From assembly GCF_932526225.1 (NCBI RefSeq), contig NC_064036.1, positions 3,227,501 through 3,287,500 on the forward strand: a DNA stretch of 60,000 nucleotides. Direction: 5' to 3'. Both the position numbers and the translations under genes were made by a program. How positions within the stretch are numbered: the stretch's first letter is position 1; every line of letters starts with the position of its first letter. The DNA comes from Nematostella vectensis (Eukaryota; Cnidaria; Anthozoa; Actiniaria; Edwardsiidae). Positions 1-7,109 of this stretch are shown here, in pieces. The notes beneath the pieces were generated by a model that did no database searches, was not told where the DNA came from, and saw only the letters and a program-made list of their open reading frames with translations.

Positions 1-48
1 GCGTTGATGGAGGTTATGAACTCGAATTTGAGAGCAATCATGTATTAA
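1..48 (+). CDS. C-terminal end of an upstream viral-block gene (partial)
   Basis: Frame 1 is open from the first base to a TAA at 46-48, giving 15 codons that end in NLRAIMY. The stop overlaps the TTAAAA box of the next gene, the same packing seen elsewhere in the block, so this is probably the tail of a co-oriented upstream gene. Too short to identify; it could be chance. Confidence 0.35.
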   Translation, partial: ALMEVMNSNLRAIMY

Positions 49-76
49 AAAGGACTTGTGTGATAATACAAAAAGA

Positions 77-703
77 ATGGAAGAATTACGGGAAAAAGTT
101 CCTTTTCATTGTATTATCACAGGACCTACTAATTGTGGGAAGACAAAGTACCTCACGGAACAGCTCCGAGGGCCGTTCCGGCATGTGTTTGAATACATTG
201 TGTTGATTTGTCCGACTTATGCGAAAAACAAGTCCTATCGTAGATTTGCTCACGGAGATAAACGTTTCTTGGTATTATCGCCGGATGCTAGTAACACCGA
301 TGAGATTAACGAGTTACTAACAGATTGTGCGGTGCTATTTTCTGGTACAAATACGTTACTCGTTTTGGATGACTGTGCTGTATCGAAAGATCTAAAGCAA
401 CGCTCGAACAAGTTTATCAATCTAGCGTTCTCAGGGAGACACGAAGGATTATCAGTGTGGGTATTGACGCAACAATTAACATCCATAGCAAAGCCCTTCC
501 GTGATAACGTCGCCTGTGTGGTCACATTCCATAATCCATCTCAAATTGGCACCAAAACACTGTTTGAAGATTATGGAGGTGATTTAGACGTCGAGACTCG
601 TAAAAAGTTCGTAGAACTGCTGAAAACTGAAAAGTATTCCAGACTCTGTTTCTGTCTACGGCATCCATTCCAAAATTATTTGGAGATTCCTGCCACGCGG
701 TGA
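77..703 (+). CDS. A32/FtsK-HerA-type genome-packaging ATPase
   Basis: A 208-residue P-loop ATPase. The Walker A motif GPTNCGKT lies at residues 16-23 and a Walker B strand LLVLDDC at 94-100. A conserved SGRHEGLSVWVLTQQ segment (119-133) follows, where this family has its sensor and arginine-finger region. Such ATPases pump DNA into capsids in Polintons, virophages, adintoviruses and nucleocytoplasmic large DNA viruses. The start is ATG 77: the frame is open upstream to a TGA at 29-31 but has no ATG there, and 77 lies 32 nt after a TTAAAA box at 45. It is the first complete gene of a rightward run of nine. Family-level function is confident; the exact virus lineage is not. Confidence 0.85.
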   Translation: MEELREKVPFHCIITGPTNCGKTKYLTEQLRGPFRHVFEYIVLICPTYAKNKSYRRFAHGDKRFLVLSPDASNTDEINELLTDCAVLFSGTNTLLVLDDCAVSKDLKQRSNKFINLAFSGRHEGLSVWVLTQQLTSIAKPFRDNVACVVTFHNPSQIGTKTLFEDYGGDLDVETRKKFVELLKTEKYSRLCFCLRHPFQNYLEIPATR

Positions 704-725
704 GCTCTAGGGCCAGCCCCTCGAA
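704..725 (+). repeat. Palindromic element copy A (intergenic)
   Basis: An imperfect inverted repeat centred on GGCCAGCC, starting directly after the ATPase stop and ending just before the next promoter box. It resembles the in-frame copies at 811, 1646, 1797 and 4311. Confidence 0.5.
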
Positions 726-729
726 GTGG

Positions 730-735
730 TTTAAA
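730..735 (+). promoter_or_regulatory. TTTAAA viral promoter box
   Basis: GGTTTAAAAACATC; box begins 33 nt before ATG 763. Member of the series described in the findings. Confidence 0.55.
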
Positions 736-762
736 AACATCTTGGTCTACTTACAAAATAAG

Positions 763-1305
763 ATGGCAAGCGTCGAGGATTACATGGAAGAGAAACCCGA
801 GTCTGAGGGAGCCCGAGGGGCTAGCTCGAAGGGCGAGCCTCCCGAAGATGATGTTGAAGTCAAACGAGAATCGCTGGCTATTCTCGCATCTCTTGGGACT
901 ACGAAGGAATTTCTTGGTGTCGGTATGAGTCTTGGTGATATCAAGAAGCTCTCGGCGAAAGACGTCGAGAAATACTTTGTTCGCTACCAGACTGTCTTAG
1001 GCAAGCAAGTTACTGATGGATTAGTAGAATCAGCACTTCAAGTGGTGTCTCAAGTCATTTCCTACGTGGTTCCTGTAGATGACACCGAAGCGCTTAGCAA
1101 AGACTTACAGAACGACGAGTTGGTTAAACGCGAATTGTCAAACTTTGCAGGTCTCTTGGTATTGAAGGGAGGAAGGATGGTAGCACTTGCTAGCGGTCTC
1201 TTTCGGGTCGCTAAGCATGTTAAACTAACACCTTCTTCGCAGGAGACTTCCAACAAACTTCAGGAAGTTTCAAGCACACCTGAGCAAGCTCTTGAGCACA
1301 CCTGA
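763..1305 (+). CDS. Conserved viral-block protein of unknown function, 180 aa
   Basis: ATG 763 is preferred over upstream non-ATG codons because it lies 33 nt after a TTTAAA box. The N-terminal 30 residues are acidic and contain an in-frame copy of the palindromic element, read as GARGASSKGEPPED. The rest is helical, with a segment AKDVEKYFVRYQ, a middle hydrophobic stretch (LQVVSQVISYVVPVDD) and a C-terminal Gly/Ala-rich hydrophobic helix (LLVLKGGRMVALASGLF). I believe relatives occur in cnidarian genomes beside the same neighbours, but I cannot name a function. The last codons fall inside a 22-bp tandem repeat that continues past the stop. A virion component is likely from context only. Confidence 0.7.
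   Translation: MASVEDYMEEKPESEGARGASSKGEPPEDDVEVKRESLAILASLGTTKEFLGVGMSLGDIKKLSAKDVEKYFVRYQTVLGKQVTDGLVESALQVVSQVISYVVPVDDTEALSKDLQNDELVKRELSNFAGLLVLKGGRMVALASGLFRVAKHVKLTPSSQETSNKLQEVSSTPEQALEHT
811..846 (+). repeat. Palindromic element copy B (in frame inside a CDS)
   Basis: Contains CCCGAGGGGCTAGC followed by GGGCGAGCCTCCCGAA, a compound or partly duplicated copy. It is translated within the 180-residue protein without breaking the frame. Confidence 0.6.
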
Positions 1306-1387
1306 GCAAGCTCTTGAGCACACCTGAGCAAGCTCTTAAGCACAACTGAGCAAGCTCTTGAGCACACCTGAGCAAGCTCTTAAGCAT
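1278..1387 (+). repeat. 22-bp tandem repeat, 5 units, across a stop codon
   Basis: Five head-to-tail 22-bp units begin at 1278, 1300, 1322, 1344 and 1366. Each contains GAGCAAGCTCTTGAGC, which can fold as GAGC-AA-GCTC. The first unit codes for the end of the 180-residue protein and the second supplies its TGA stop. Confidence 0.9.
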
Positions 1388-1394
1388 GATGTGA

Positions 1395-1400
1395 TTTAAA
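1395..1400 (+). promoter_or_regulatory. TTTAAA viral promoter box
   Basis: GTGATTTAAAGATTC; box begins 33 nt before ATG 1428. Confidence 0.6.
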
Positions 1401-1427
1401 GATTCTTTATTCAGTGAGTAAAGAATC

Positions 1428-1847
1428 ATGTCTGACGAAAATCAAGAGGTTGAACAGATTACAAAGGACCCTCCCCCCAAGAATAAGAGTGCTGCTAGAG
1501 AGAAAGACCCTAAAAAGGTTGCGTCCGGTAAGAGAGTTGCCGAATATAATAGGAGGTGTAGAGAAGCACTTGCTAGGGAAATGGAACGCGAGGCGGAGGC
1601 GAGTTCGGAAGACGCTACACGAGCAGAGACACCCCACCCAGAGGGAGCTCGAGAGGCCAGCCTCTCAGGCGCCTGGATTCCAGAGCTATCGTTTACAACT
1701 GTACTGTCTCTAGTTGGAATAGGGTTTACCGCATTGGATATGTATATGCGTTTTTACAAAAAGACGCCCAAGACCGAAACTTTCGAGAGACCTGCCGCTC
1801 GAGGGGCTAGCCTCCCGAACGCGACGCCTAAAATAGGAATGTTGTGA
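1428..1847 (+). CDS. Small single-pass membrane protein, 139 aa
   Basis: A Lys/Glu-rich N-terminal half (motif KDPKKVASGKRVAEYNRR) is followed by one predicted membrane helix (residues about 86-106, around VLSLVGIGFTALDMYM) and a short basic tail. Two copies of the palindromic element are read in frame, GAREASLSG before the helix and ARGASLPNA after it. The TGA stop touches the TTTAAA box of the next gene. The basic-plus-membrane layout suits a virion membrane or matrix component, but no function is established. Confidence 0.7.
   Translation: MSDENQEVEQITKDPPPKNKSAAREKDPKKVASGKRVAEYNRRCREALAREMEREAEASSEDATRAETPHPEGAREASLSGAWIPELSFTTVLSLVGIGFTALDMYMRFYKKTPKTETFERPAARGASLPNATPKIGML
1646..1668 (+). 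repeat. Palindromic element copy C (in frame inside a CDS)
   Basis: Perfect 7-bp arms GAGAGGC (1651-1657) and GCCTCTC (1660-1666) around CA. Translated as EGAREASLSG in the 139-residue protein. Confidence 0.65.
1797..1819 (+). repeat. Palindromic element copy D (in frame inside a CDS)
   Basis: CTCGAGGGGCTAGCCTCCCG, an imperfect palindrome around GGCTAGCC. Translated as ARGASLPN, the second copy in the same gene. Confidence 0.65.
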
Positions 1848-1853
1848 TTTAAA
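1848..1853 (+). promoter_or_regulatory. TTTAAA viral promoter box
   Basis: GTGATTTAAAGATTATC; box begins 35 nt before ATG 1883 and abuts the stop codon of the preceding gene. Confidence 0.6.
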
Positions 1854-1882
1854 GATTATCTGAATCTGTAATAAATAAAATC

Positions 1883-2107
1883 ATGTCAACTGAAAACAAG
1901 CTTGTGAAGACGTTTACCGATTCAGCGGTCATCATCGGGTTAGCCGCCGGTGTGGGTTATGTCGCTAAAAAGGCTATGAAAGAGTCATTCATCAGCGACC
2001 CTTCGTCGAGTGTTACAAACTACGCTAAATGGGTTGCTGTCCTGTCCGGCAGTATGTATCTGAAAGATTATCTGGAAACACAAAAGATTTTGCCGAAAGC
2101 GCTGTAG
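1883..2107 (+). CDS. Small hydrophobic membrane protein, 74 aa
   Basis: Two hydrophobic stretches, about residues 13-30 (SAVIIGLAAGVGYVAKKA) and 48-62 (AKWVAVLSGSMYLKD), suggest a two-helix membrane hairpin. The start ATG lies 35 nt after a TTTAAA box. Size and placement between other membrane-protein genes suggest a small virion membrane protein. I do not recognise a characterised family. Confidence 0.65.
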   Translation: MSTENKLVKTFTDSAVIIGLAAGVGYVAKKAMKESFISDPSSSVTNYAKWVAVLSGSMYLKDYLETQKILPKAL

Positions 2108-2111
2108 GCGG

Positions 2112-2117
2112 TCTAAA
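2112..2117 (+). promoter_or_regulatory. TCTAAA viral promoter box
   Basis: GGTCTAAAGATCTC; box begins 28 nt before ATG 2140. Confidence 0.5.
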
Positions 2118-2139
2118 GATCTCGCAGACTGATTAATAA

Positions 2140-2556
2140 ATGGCGAGTATAGCATTTATGATTGGTGGGGCTATTCTTAATGCGACGGCGTTTGTCGGAG
2201 GGAGTTACCTAGCGAGATACTTATCTTCTGACGCTACTCATGTTGATAAAGAAAAAATAAGACACGATAAAGCGCTTGAAAAGTATCAACAAGCAATGGG
2301 TGATTGGCAGAAAAAAAGACAGGAATACCAGGATTGGTTGACTGAACAATACAACGATAAAGTTCGTGCGGATGAGAACGATAAAGAGACGGATGAGGCC
2401 TTCAAACTATACGCTCAAACACATCCAGATTTTGATTTGAAAGAGCCTGAGCTCTCAGATTACTACAGACCAAGTAGCAACCAAAAGATGGGAGAGATGG
2501 CATATGTTGGAGGTGGAATGTTAGCCCTTGGCTATGTAGCGAGTAGGTGGATATGA
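2140..2556 (+). CDS. Membrane/coiled-coil protein, 138 aa
   Basis: A hydrophobic N-terminus (FMIGGAILNATAFVGGSYLA) is followed by a charged, probably coiled-coil middle (residues about 35-90, rich in K, E, D, Q). A second hydrophobic helix closes the protein (YVGGGMLALGYVASRWI). Both ends could sit in a membrane with the charged part between them. The start follows the promoter box by 28 nt. The neighbouring genes have similar architecture. Function unknown. Confidence 0.65.
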   Translation: MASIAFMIGGAILNATAFVGGSYLARYLSSDATHVDKEKIRHDKALEKYQQAMGDWQKKRQEYQDWLTEQYNDKVRADENDKETDEAFKLYAQTHPDFDLKEPELSDYYRPSSNQKMGEMAYVGGGMLALGYVASRWI

Positions 2557-2566
2557 GCCGGCACGA

Positions 2567-2572
2567 CTTAAA
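2567..2572 (+). promoter_or_regulatory. CTTAAA viral promoter box
   Basis: GACTTAAAGATTTC; box begins 34 nt before ATG 2601. Confidence 0.55.
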
Positions 2573-2600
2573 GATTTCTTATCTTCAAACAAGATAAGAA

Positions 2601-3623
2601 ATGGATACAGATTTTGATCCCACAACAGAAGAAGGTAGAGAAGATTTGAATACTACTGTAGACGAAGATTATGACTCTCTTATTCCAAACGATGGTGAGG
2701 GAAGAGAATCATGGAATGAAAGGATTTCAAACAGATTTGGTAGAGGTGCAAGCTATGTGAGTAGGAGGTTGACCGACTTATGGAAAACACGAAACCCCGG
2801 GAGGGCTGTCCCCGAGTACATGGAGTTACAGAATATGGGAGGTTCTCCTTCAACGGACACACTTAGGGTAGACCTTTTGTTATCGAAATATCCAGATCTT
2901 GATGAAAATTTAGTTCAGATTTCAACGGATGAGAGAGGAAAACAATTCATTTCCTTCTATTCTGCGAGAAAAGGTGGTTGGACTAGACCAGAAAGGTTGT
3001 ATAATGAGGATAGAACGGTGCGGAAGAGTGTTGACGACAAAATCAGATCCGGAAAGTACAAGCAAATTCAGATTCAACTCGATGAACTAGACGCTACAGG
3101 TAATACACTCAGAGAAGAAGAAGAGAGAAACACCGAGCAAATGAGAAAAAATAATGAGGAACGAAGTGAAACAACTAACCAAGAAAGACTAAGAGCTATA
3201 GATCGTAAAAATGAAGAGCTCAGCGAAAGAAATTCTGTCATAGATGAGACTTTGGAAGAGAATCAATTGGAGAGAGAAAATCTTGAAGAGAGAATGTCGT
3301 TGAAAGATCGTGTCAAAGCGATTTTTAAGAAATACGGATTTACAGTCGCTGCTGTCGTTACCGCTGTGGGCGTTGTTATCGGTGTTATTGTCTCTAACCT
3401 GAAGACGGGTTTGACAAGTGTTGCAAAAGGCGTTGGAGACGGTCTTAAAACAATAGGCAAGAAACTAGGAGAAATACTCCCAGGAATGGTTGGTGCGATA
3501 GCCAGTTTCATCTTTAGAACGGCGGGTGAAGTCGTAGGCTTTTTAGCTAAAAACGCATGGCTTCTCATCGTCGCCGTCGTCCTGTATTTCGTAGAACGAT
3601 TTAAAAGGAGACGGAAATCATAA
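2601..3623 (+). CDS. Coiled-coil protein with C-terminal membrane helices, 340 aa
   Basis: The N-terminal 60 residues are acidic. The middle holds a long Glu/Arg/Asn-rich coiled coil (about residues 150-240). Two or three hydrophobic segments follow (FTVAAVVTAVGVVIGVIVS near 250-268, a Gly-rich stretch, then AWLLIVAVVLYFVERF near 318-333), and the protein ends in a basic cluster RFKRRRKS. The layout is that of a tail-anchored membrane protein with a coiled-coil stalk. The final codons contain the TTTAAAAGGA promoter box of the next gene, only 3 nt away, so coding and control sequence overlap. A structural or membrane-remodelling role is inference. Confidence 0.7.
   Translation: MDTDFDPTTEEGREDLNTTVDEDYDSLIPNDGEGRESWNERISNRFGRGASYVSRRLTDLWKTRNPGRAVPEYMELQNMGGSPSTDTLRVDLLLSKYPDLDENLVQISTDERGKQFISFYSARKGGWTRPERLYNEDRTVRKSVDDKIRSGKYKQIQIQLDELDATGNTLREEEERNTEQMRKNNEERSETTNQERLRAIDRKNEELSERNSVIDETLEENQLERENLEERMSLKDRVKAIFKKYGFTVAAVVTAVGVVIGVIVSNLKTGLTSVAKGVGDGLKTIGKKLGEILPGMVGAIASFIFRTAGEVVGFLAKNAWLLIVAVVLYFVERFKRRRKS
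2795..2816 (+). repeat. Possible degenerate palindromic element copy (in frame)
   Basis: CCCCGGGAGGG, a short spacer, then CCCCGAG in the 340-residue gene (read as NPGRAVPEY). Similar base composition and arm spacing to copies A-G, but too diverged to be sure. Confidence 0.25.
3600..3605 (+). promoter_or_regulatory. TTTAAA viral promoter box inside upstream CDS
   Basis: GATTTAAAAGGAGACGG; box begins 27 nt before ATG 3627, within the coding end of the 340-residue gene. Confidence 0.55.
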
Positions 3624-3626
3624 CAA

Positions 3627-4250
3627 ATGGTATTACTCTACATTGAAGGAAACGTTGGTGACTTTACTGTCTATTTAGAACAACCTATTGAAAAGCCGCG
3701 GTTTATCGCGCTGCGAGGATGTGCGTTTCATAATCGTTGTAACAGTCTCTCAAGCGAGGGAACGGTCTCCGACGGTGAGAACATTATCCTTAGGATCCCC
3801 GCGGGGCAGTATACGATCGAGACGCTAAAACGTCAAATAGATGGGGGTATGCGTCTTGGTGAAAAGTCAGTCTCTATTAGAGACTCGTCACTCGAAGTTC
3901 ACCGGAACGTCGCGTTGAATGAGCCGCTCGCCTGCCTGTTAGGACTCAAGACCAGGGAGCTGGAAGCAAACACTCGCCACGAGATAAAGATGATAGGTCA
4001 CGAGGCTATTTTTATCCACTGCGATCTTGTGAACGCGTCTGACTCCCTCCAACAAGGGGCGCCCTCACAAATCCTAGCAAGTGTAGAGCTTGATGAAGGA
4101 AAGATATACCTCAATCCAAGCGATCCGGTACGGGTTAGCACCACATCAGTCGGTTACGTGAGTAGTCTCCGTCTTAGTATAAAGGGTGGTGACGGAAACA
4201 TAATAGAGCGCGGTCTCTACCCGATACGTCTAATTTTAGAAATCACTTAA
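3627..4250 (+). CDS. Beta-rich candidate minor capsid (penton/jelly-roll-like) protein, 207 aa
   Basis: The protein alternates short hydrophobic strands with turns (GDFTVYLEQP, NIILRIPAGQYTIETL, AIFIHCDLVN, GYVSSLRLSIKGGDGNII) and has no membrane helix or coiled coil, unlike its neighbours. The pattern of an early strand-turn PAGQYTIE, a central HCDL segment and a final SIKGGDGNIIERGLYPI resembles a beta-sandwich protein family I associate with Polinton-like elements in cnidarians. A penton or minor capsid role is plausible by size and context but not proven. A fold prediction would decide. Three nt separate it from the upstream gene. Confidence 0.6.
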   Translation: MVLLYIEGNVGDFTVYLEQPIEKPRFIALRGCAFHNRCNSLSSEGTVSDGENIILRIPAGQYTIETLKRQIDGGMRLGEKSVSIRDSSLEVHRNVALNEPLACLLGLKTRELEANTRHEIKMIGHEAIFIHCDLVNASDSLQQGAPSQILASVELDEGKIYLNPSDPVRVSTTSVGYVSSLRLSIKGGDGNIIERGLYPIRLILEIT

Positions 4251-4251
4251 A
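4246..4251 (+). promoter_or_regulatory. CTTAAA viral promoter box over a stop codon
   Basis: CACTTAAAGAATAAAC; box begins 32 nt before ATG 4278 and contains the TAA stop of the 207-residue gene. Confidence 0.55.
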
Positions 4252-4277
4252 GAATAAACTCTCCCCATAATAAAGCT

Positions 4278-4883
4278 ATGGAAGAGTACAACTCAATCTA
4301 CCCGAACGTACCCCGAGGGGTCAGCCCCTCGGGTGATAACTTCAGACTCCAAAAGACCCACGATGTTTTGGGAAGTTTGGAGCAAGAAGTTAAACATTAC
4401 GAGAACGTGAGGAAAAAGTATAAACGAGGGCAGAGCGTGTTTTCAAAGTTAAGTGTGGTCTTAGGACTCTTATCCGTCATTCTTGGGTCTAGTGGTTTGG
4501 GGACTTCTCTGTCGGGTTTTGGTATCGTCGTCGGAGTTCCGTTGGGTGCTTTGGCCGGTGTTTTCGGTCTTACGTCTGTAGGCTGTGCGGCGGTTTCTAA
4601 ACGGCTGTCGCAAAAAGTCTCCAAGCACGACCAAACAGCGGCGATGGCAAAGGCAAAAGTAAATAGCATACGCGACCTGGTCTCTAAAGCTTTAAAAGAC
4701 AACAAAATATCAGACGAAGAGTTCTCTTTAATCTTGAACGAGGTGGACAAGTTTGAGGCTCTAAAGCTCCAGATCCGTCAAAAGTCGGTAAGAGAGGACG
4801 AAAAAAACGTAAACATTACCAAGCTGAGGGAAACAGTAAGAGAAGAGATTTTGAAAGACCTGGCGAGTCGACCCGCTCGGTGA
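4278..4883 (+). CDS. Coiled-coil/membrane-hairpin protein, 201 aa
   Basis: A short N-terminus (YNSIYPNVP) holds an in-frame palindromic element (PRGVSPSGDN). Next come a charged helix (about residues 30-55), a long Gly/Val/Leu-rich hydrophobic region (about 58-105) able to form two membrane helices, and a C-terminal charged helical domain with ISDEEFSLILNEVDKF. I believe close relatives with the KISDEEF segment recur in cnidarian genomes next to the same genes. The hydrophobic hairpin between coiled coils recalls membrane-disrupting or membrane-scaffold virion proteins, but this is inference. Confidence 0.7.
   Translation: MEEYNSIYPNVPRGVSPSGDNFRLQKTHDVLGSLEQEVKHYENVRKKYKRGQSVFSKLSVVLGLLSVILGSSGLGTSLSGFGIVVGVPLGALAGVFGLTSVGCAAVSKRLSQKVSKHDQTAAMAKAKVNSIRDLVSKALKDNKISDEEFSLILNEVDKFEALKLQIRQKSVREDEKNVNITKLRETVREEILKDLASRPAR
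4311..4333 (+). repeat. Palindromic element copy E (in frame inside a CDS)
   Basis: The best-preserved copy: perfect 9-bp arms CCCGAGGGG (4312-4320) and CCCCTCGGG (4325-4333) with a 4-nt loop TCAG. Read as PRGVSPSG in the 201-residue protein. Confidence 0.8.
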
Positions 4884-4945
4884 AATTTCTGTACGAGAGA
4901 ACTCCCGTCGGATGGATCTATGAATTGAGATGCGTAAAGGACTGA

Positions 4946-4951
4946 TTTAAA
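4946..4951 (+). promoter_or_regulatory. TTTAAA viral promoter box
   Basis: TGATTTAAAAACATC; box begins 28 nt before ATG 4974 but only 16 nt before ATG 4962. The spacing used by the other genes (26-35 nt) therefore favours 4974 as the start. Confidence 0.6.
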
Positions 4952-4973
4952 AACATCTTATATGTCATATAAG

Positions 4974-6488
4974 ATGAAGTTTACAGAATTTGTGAAAAGG
5001 TACCCCTACTACTCACGCTTCAGGTTCTCTGCCGACGGGCACGGCAATGTGCAATTCGTTTTCAATGGGGACGAATACGATCCATTCGACAAGAATGGGA
5101 ATCTAGTCAAAACGTTATATCACTTCCCTGGTAATAGCTGGAAACCCGAGAATATCCAGGATTTTCTAGTCGCCGACGACACACAAGCATACAAGGAAAC
5201 GATCCAGCAACTGTTTGGGTTCCCAAAACAATACAGACTAGACGCGCGTGCAGAGTACAAGATATTGCCGTGGGACGAAAACCCTACGAGAAATAATTAC
5301 GTCTCTTTCGATGTTTTTATAACACCAAAGCTGAAGACACACTTTGTTTTTAGGGACATATTCACCGACAGCTTGCTAGTATTCAGAACAGCAAAGGAGG
5401 CTAGTAGGTGGCTCGACGCCCCGAACCTCAGTTATTGGAGTCAAGCCTTAAATTTTGCTATGTTTTGCGCGACTGCTGGATGTGGTGTGACGCGTGACAT
5501 GATTGACGACTCTCAAGTGGGGTCATTCTACAGATTTCACATCATTTTCACTATCAGACGAATATTAAATGAGCTACAATGTCCTCTCCCGAAAGATAAG
5601 CTTTTTAGTTGGAATAAAAACTTCTACAGCGAAGCAGCTTACCAAAAATTAAGGACAGAGTTCCGAACTGGCGGTGATTTTCGGTTCCTTGGACCGATAA
5701 ATCATGGGTTAGGGAACGTTTATAATTATGATTATCACGGCTTGTCATCTTCTAACGACAAGTATAAGCCTTATGGCACCATTGATCAATTACACGACGA
5801 ATGGGACGCTGCCAAAAGCGACCACGAACACATGAATCACTTTGAGATCGAGTACCTGAAAGACCTTAGAACTGGGTTTCAGTATGAGTGGTTCTTTCCG
5901 GAAAAATCAATGGGGTTAACTAAAGCTGGGTTGTCTAGGATAAACCAGAGCATCGAAGCCTTTGTTTACTGTATTCTAGGCGCGCAAGTTCAGACCCGGT
6001 CGTCAATCGTCGGTGATAGCGGTTCAGCTCAGGAAACGAAACAGGTCTTCACGAAACTCTTTGAAAGCGCGGTGGTGGAAAACAGTATATCGAAAAGTAT
6101 ACAACGGTATCAGTTTGCTTTACAACAGGCGAGACAAAAACTAGACCTGGCTTTCGCCCTCGGCTGTTGGTTAAGTCCATCGTATCTTGTGATAAATAAC
6201 AACACTTCGATCGCTGGCTATAATAACAAGTTACAAAAAGCCACCACTGATATGAAACTGGGGCTGAATCCGATAAATAACGAGATAAAAACGATCCCAA
6301 AACATAATATGGGTCATTCAAAGATTGTGCTACCTCATACCGAGTCAGTCACGGCTCACAAACCGGAACCGGAGGCGAAAACTAACCCAAAGCCGGACGT
6401 GATTAAACCCACGAACACACAGCACGAAACTAACCTTGCCACGATCACAGCCTTTACGGCTGGTTTAGCTTGGTATCTATTCCGGTAA
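4974..6488 (+). CDS. Large candidate virion structural protein, about 504 aa
   Basis: The frame is open from ATG 4962, but promoter spacing favours ATG 4974 (MKFTEFVKRYPYY). The protein is aromatic-rich with many beta-strand-like stretches. A strongly patterned region near residues 315-430 includes GLTKAGLSRINQSIEAF, SSIVGDSGSAQETKQVF, ISKSIQRYQFALQQA and SIAGYNNKLQKATTDMK. The tail is Pro/Lys-rich and ends in one hydrophobic helix (ITAFTAGLAWYLF). It is the longest gene of the block and sits at the end of the rightward cluster. I believe this family recurs in cnidarian genomes; no function is known to me. A capsid or spike-type virion protein is a reasonable inference, and the C-terminal anchor implies contact with a membrane. 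Confidence 0.7.
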   Translation: MKFTEFVKRYPYYSRFRFSADGHGNVQFVFNGDEYDPFDKNGNLVKTLYHFPGNSWKPENIQDFLVADDTQAYKETIQQLFGFPKQYRLDARAEYKILPWDENPTRNNYVSFDVFITPKLKTHFVFRDIFTDSLLVFRTAKEASRWLDAPNLSYWSQALNFAMFCATAGCGVTRDMIDDSQVGSFYRFHIIFTIRRILNELQCPLPKDKLFSWNKNFYSEAAYQKLRTEFRTGGDFRFLGPINHGLGNVYNYDYHGLSSSNDKYKPYGTIDQLHDEWDAAKSDHEHMNHFEIEYLKDLRTGFQYEWFFPEKSMGLTKAGLSRINQSIEAFVYCILGAQVQTRSSIVGDSGSAQETKQVFTKLFESAVVENSISKSIQRYQFALQQARQKLDLAFALGCWLSPSYLVINNNTSIAGYNNKLQKATTDMKLGLNPINNEIKTIPKHNMGHSKIVLPHTESVTAHKPEPEAKTNPKPDVIKPTNTQHETNLATITAFTAGLAWYLFR

Positions 6489-6658
6489 CATGCGGGGTGC
6501 ATGTGGACGGATGTGACGTACCGCAAGAAGACAATACCTGTTCACGTGCCAAACAATAGACTGCATACCAGACCACCCTGGCGACCGCGAACTCCCAATG
6601 TAAATACAAAACCTATTTTCAGAATCGCTAGTTGTTAGGGCGATTAGGAATGTATGTG

Positions 6659-6685
6659 TTTTGTAACGTGAGACGCGTTACAAAA
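6659..6685. terminator. Hairpin between convergent viral genes
   Basis: Perfect 10-bp arms TTTTGTAACG (6659-6668) and CGTTACAAAA (6676-6685) with a 7-nt loop, 16 nt past the stop of the leftward Cys/His-repeat gene and 170 nt past the stop of the rightward structural gene. It may mark transcript 3' ends, as hairpins do in mimivirus; inference. Confidence 0.45.
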
Positions 6686-6700
6686 CTGAGTGGGTCAATG

Positions 6701-7030
6701 CTAATTTCCGTTACACGTTCTGCAATGGTGCTTTTGTCTATCGTGTTCGCATATTTGAGACCCTCCGCATAACTTACAAAAGGGTCTCTGTTTGCCGTGT
6801 CCACACATCCCTTTCCCCTTGCAGTCTTTACAGACATATCTTGCTCGTCTGTGCTCACAAATGCTACCGCCGTTACATTCTCTGCACCGCGTTTTTCTCC
6901 GGTTGTGAGGGCAGATTTGCGATCCGTGACAATCTTTGCAATAATATTTCACTCTGCCATGAAGACACTTATAATCCGTTGTTCGCTTTACGGGGGATAC
7001 TTTCGAGTCTTTCACCGTTTGGTTCTCCAT
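6701..7030 (-). CDS. Cys/His 18-residue-repeat protein, 109 aa
   Basis: Five consecutive repeats of the form C-x-H-x7-C-x2-C-x-G, for example ICEHRRARYVCKDCKGKG, each about 18 residues long. All five keep Cys, His, Cys, Cys, as expected for tandem zinc-binding units. Similar repeats are known to me mainly from large DNA viruses and algae. An upstream ATG at 7048 is only 9 nt from the promoter box, whereas ATG 7030 is 27 nt from it, so MENQTVKDSK is taken as the N-terminus. Role unknown; nucleic-acid or protein binding is possible. First of four leftward genes. Confidence 0.75.
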   Translation of the reverse strand: MENQTVKDSKVSPVKRTTDYKCLHGRVKYYCKDCHGSQICPHNRRKTRCRECNGGSICEHRRARYVCKDCKGKGMCGHGKQRPFCKLCGGSQICEHDRQKHHCRTCNGN

Positions 7031-7051
7031 TTCTATCAAACCGGTCATGTC

Positions 7052-7057
7052 CTTAAA
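7052..7057 (-). promoter_or_regulatory. TTTAAG viral promoter box (minus strand)
   Basis: GTGATTTAAGGACATG on the minus strand; box begins 27 nt before ATG 7030. It overlaps the upstream ATG 7048 region, arguing against that start. Confidence 0.45.
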
Positions 7058-7109
7058 TCACTTTTCATTTTTTTACGCCTCGATACTCACCCTCCTAGCC
7101 GGCCGACGT

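Noticed and set aside
2680-3568. Leftward frames of 60 and 101 codons across the 340-residue viral gene
   Set aside because: Antisense shadows without a promoter box.
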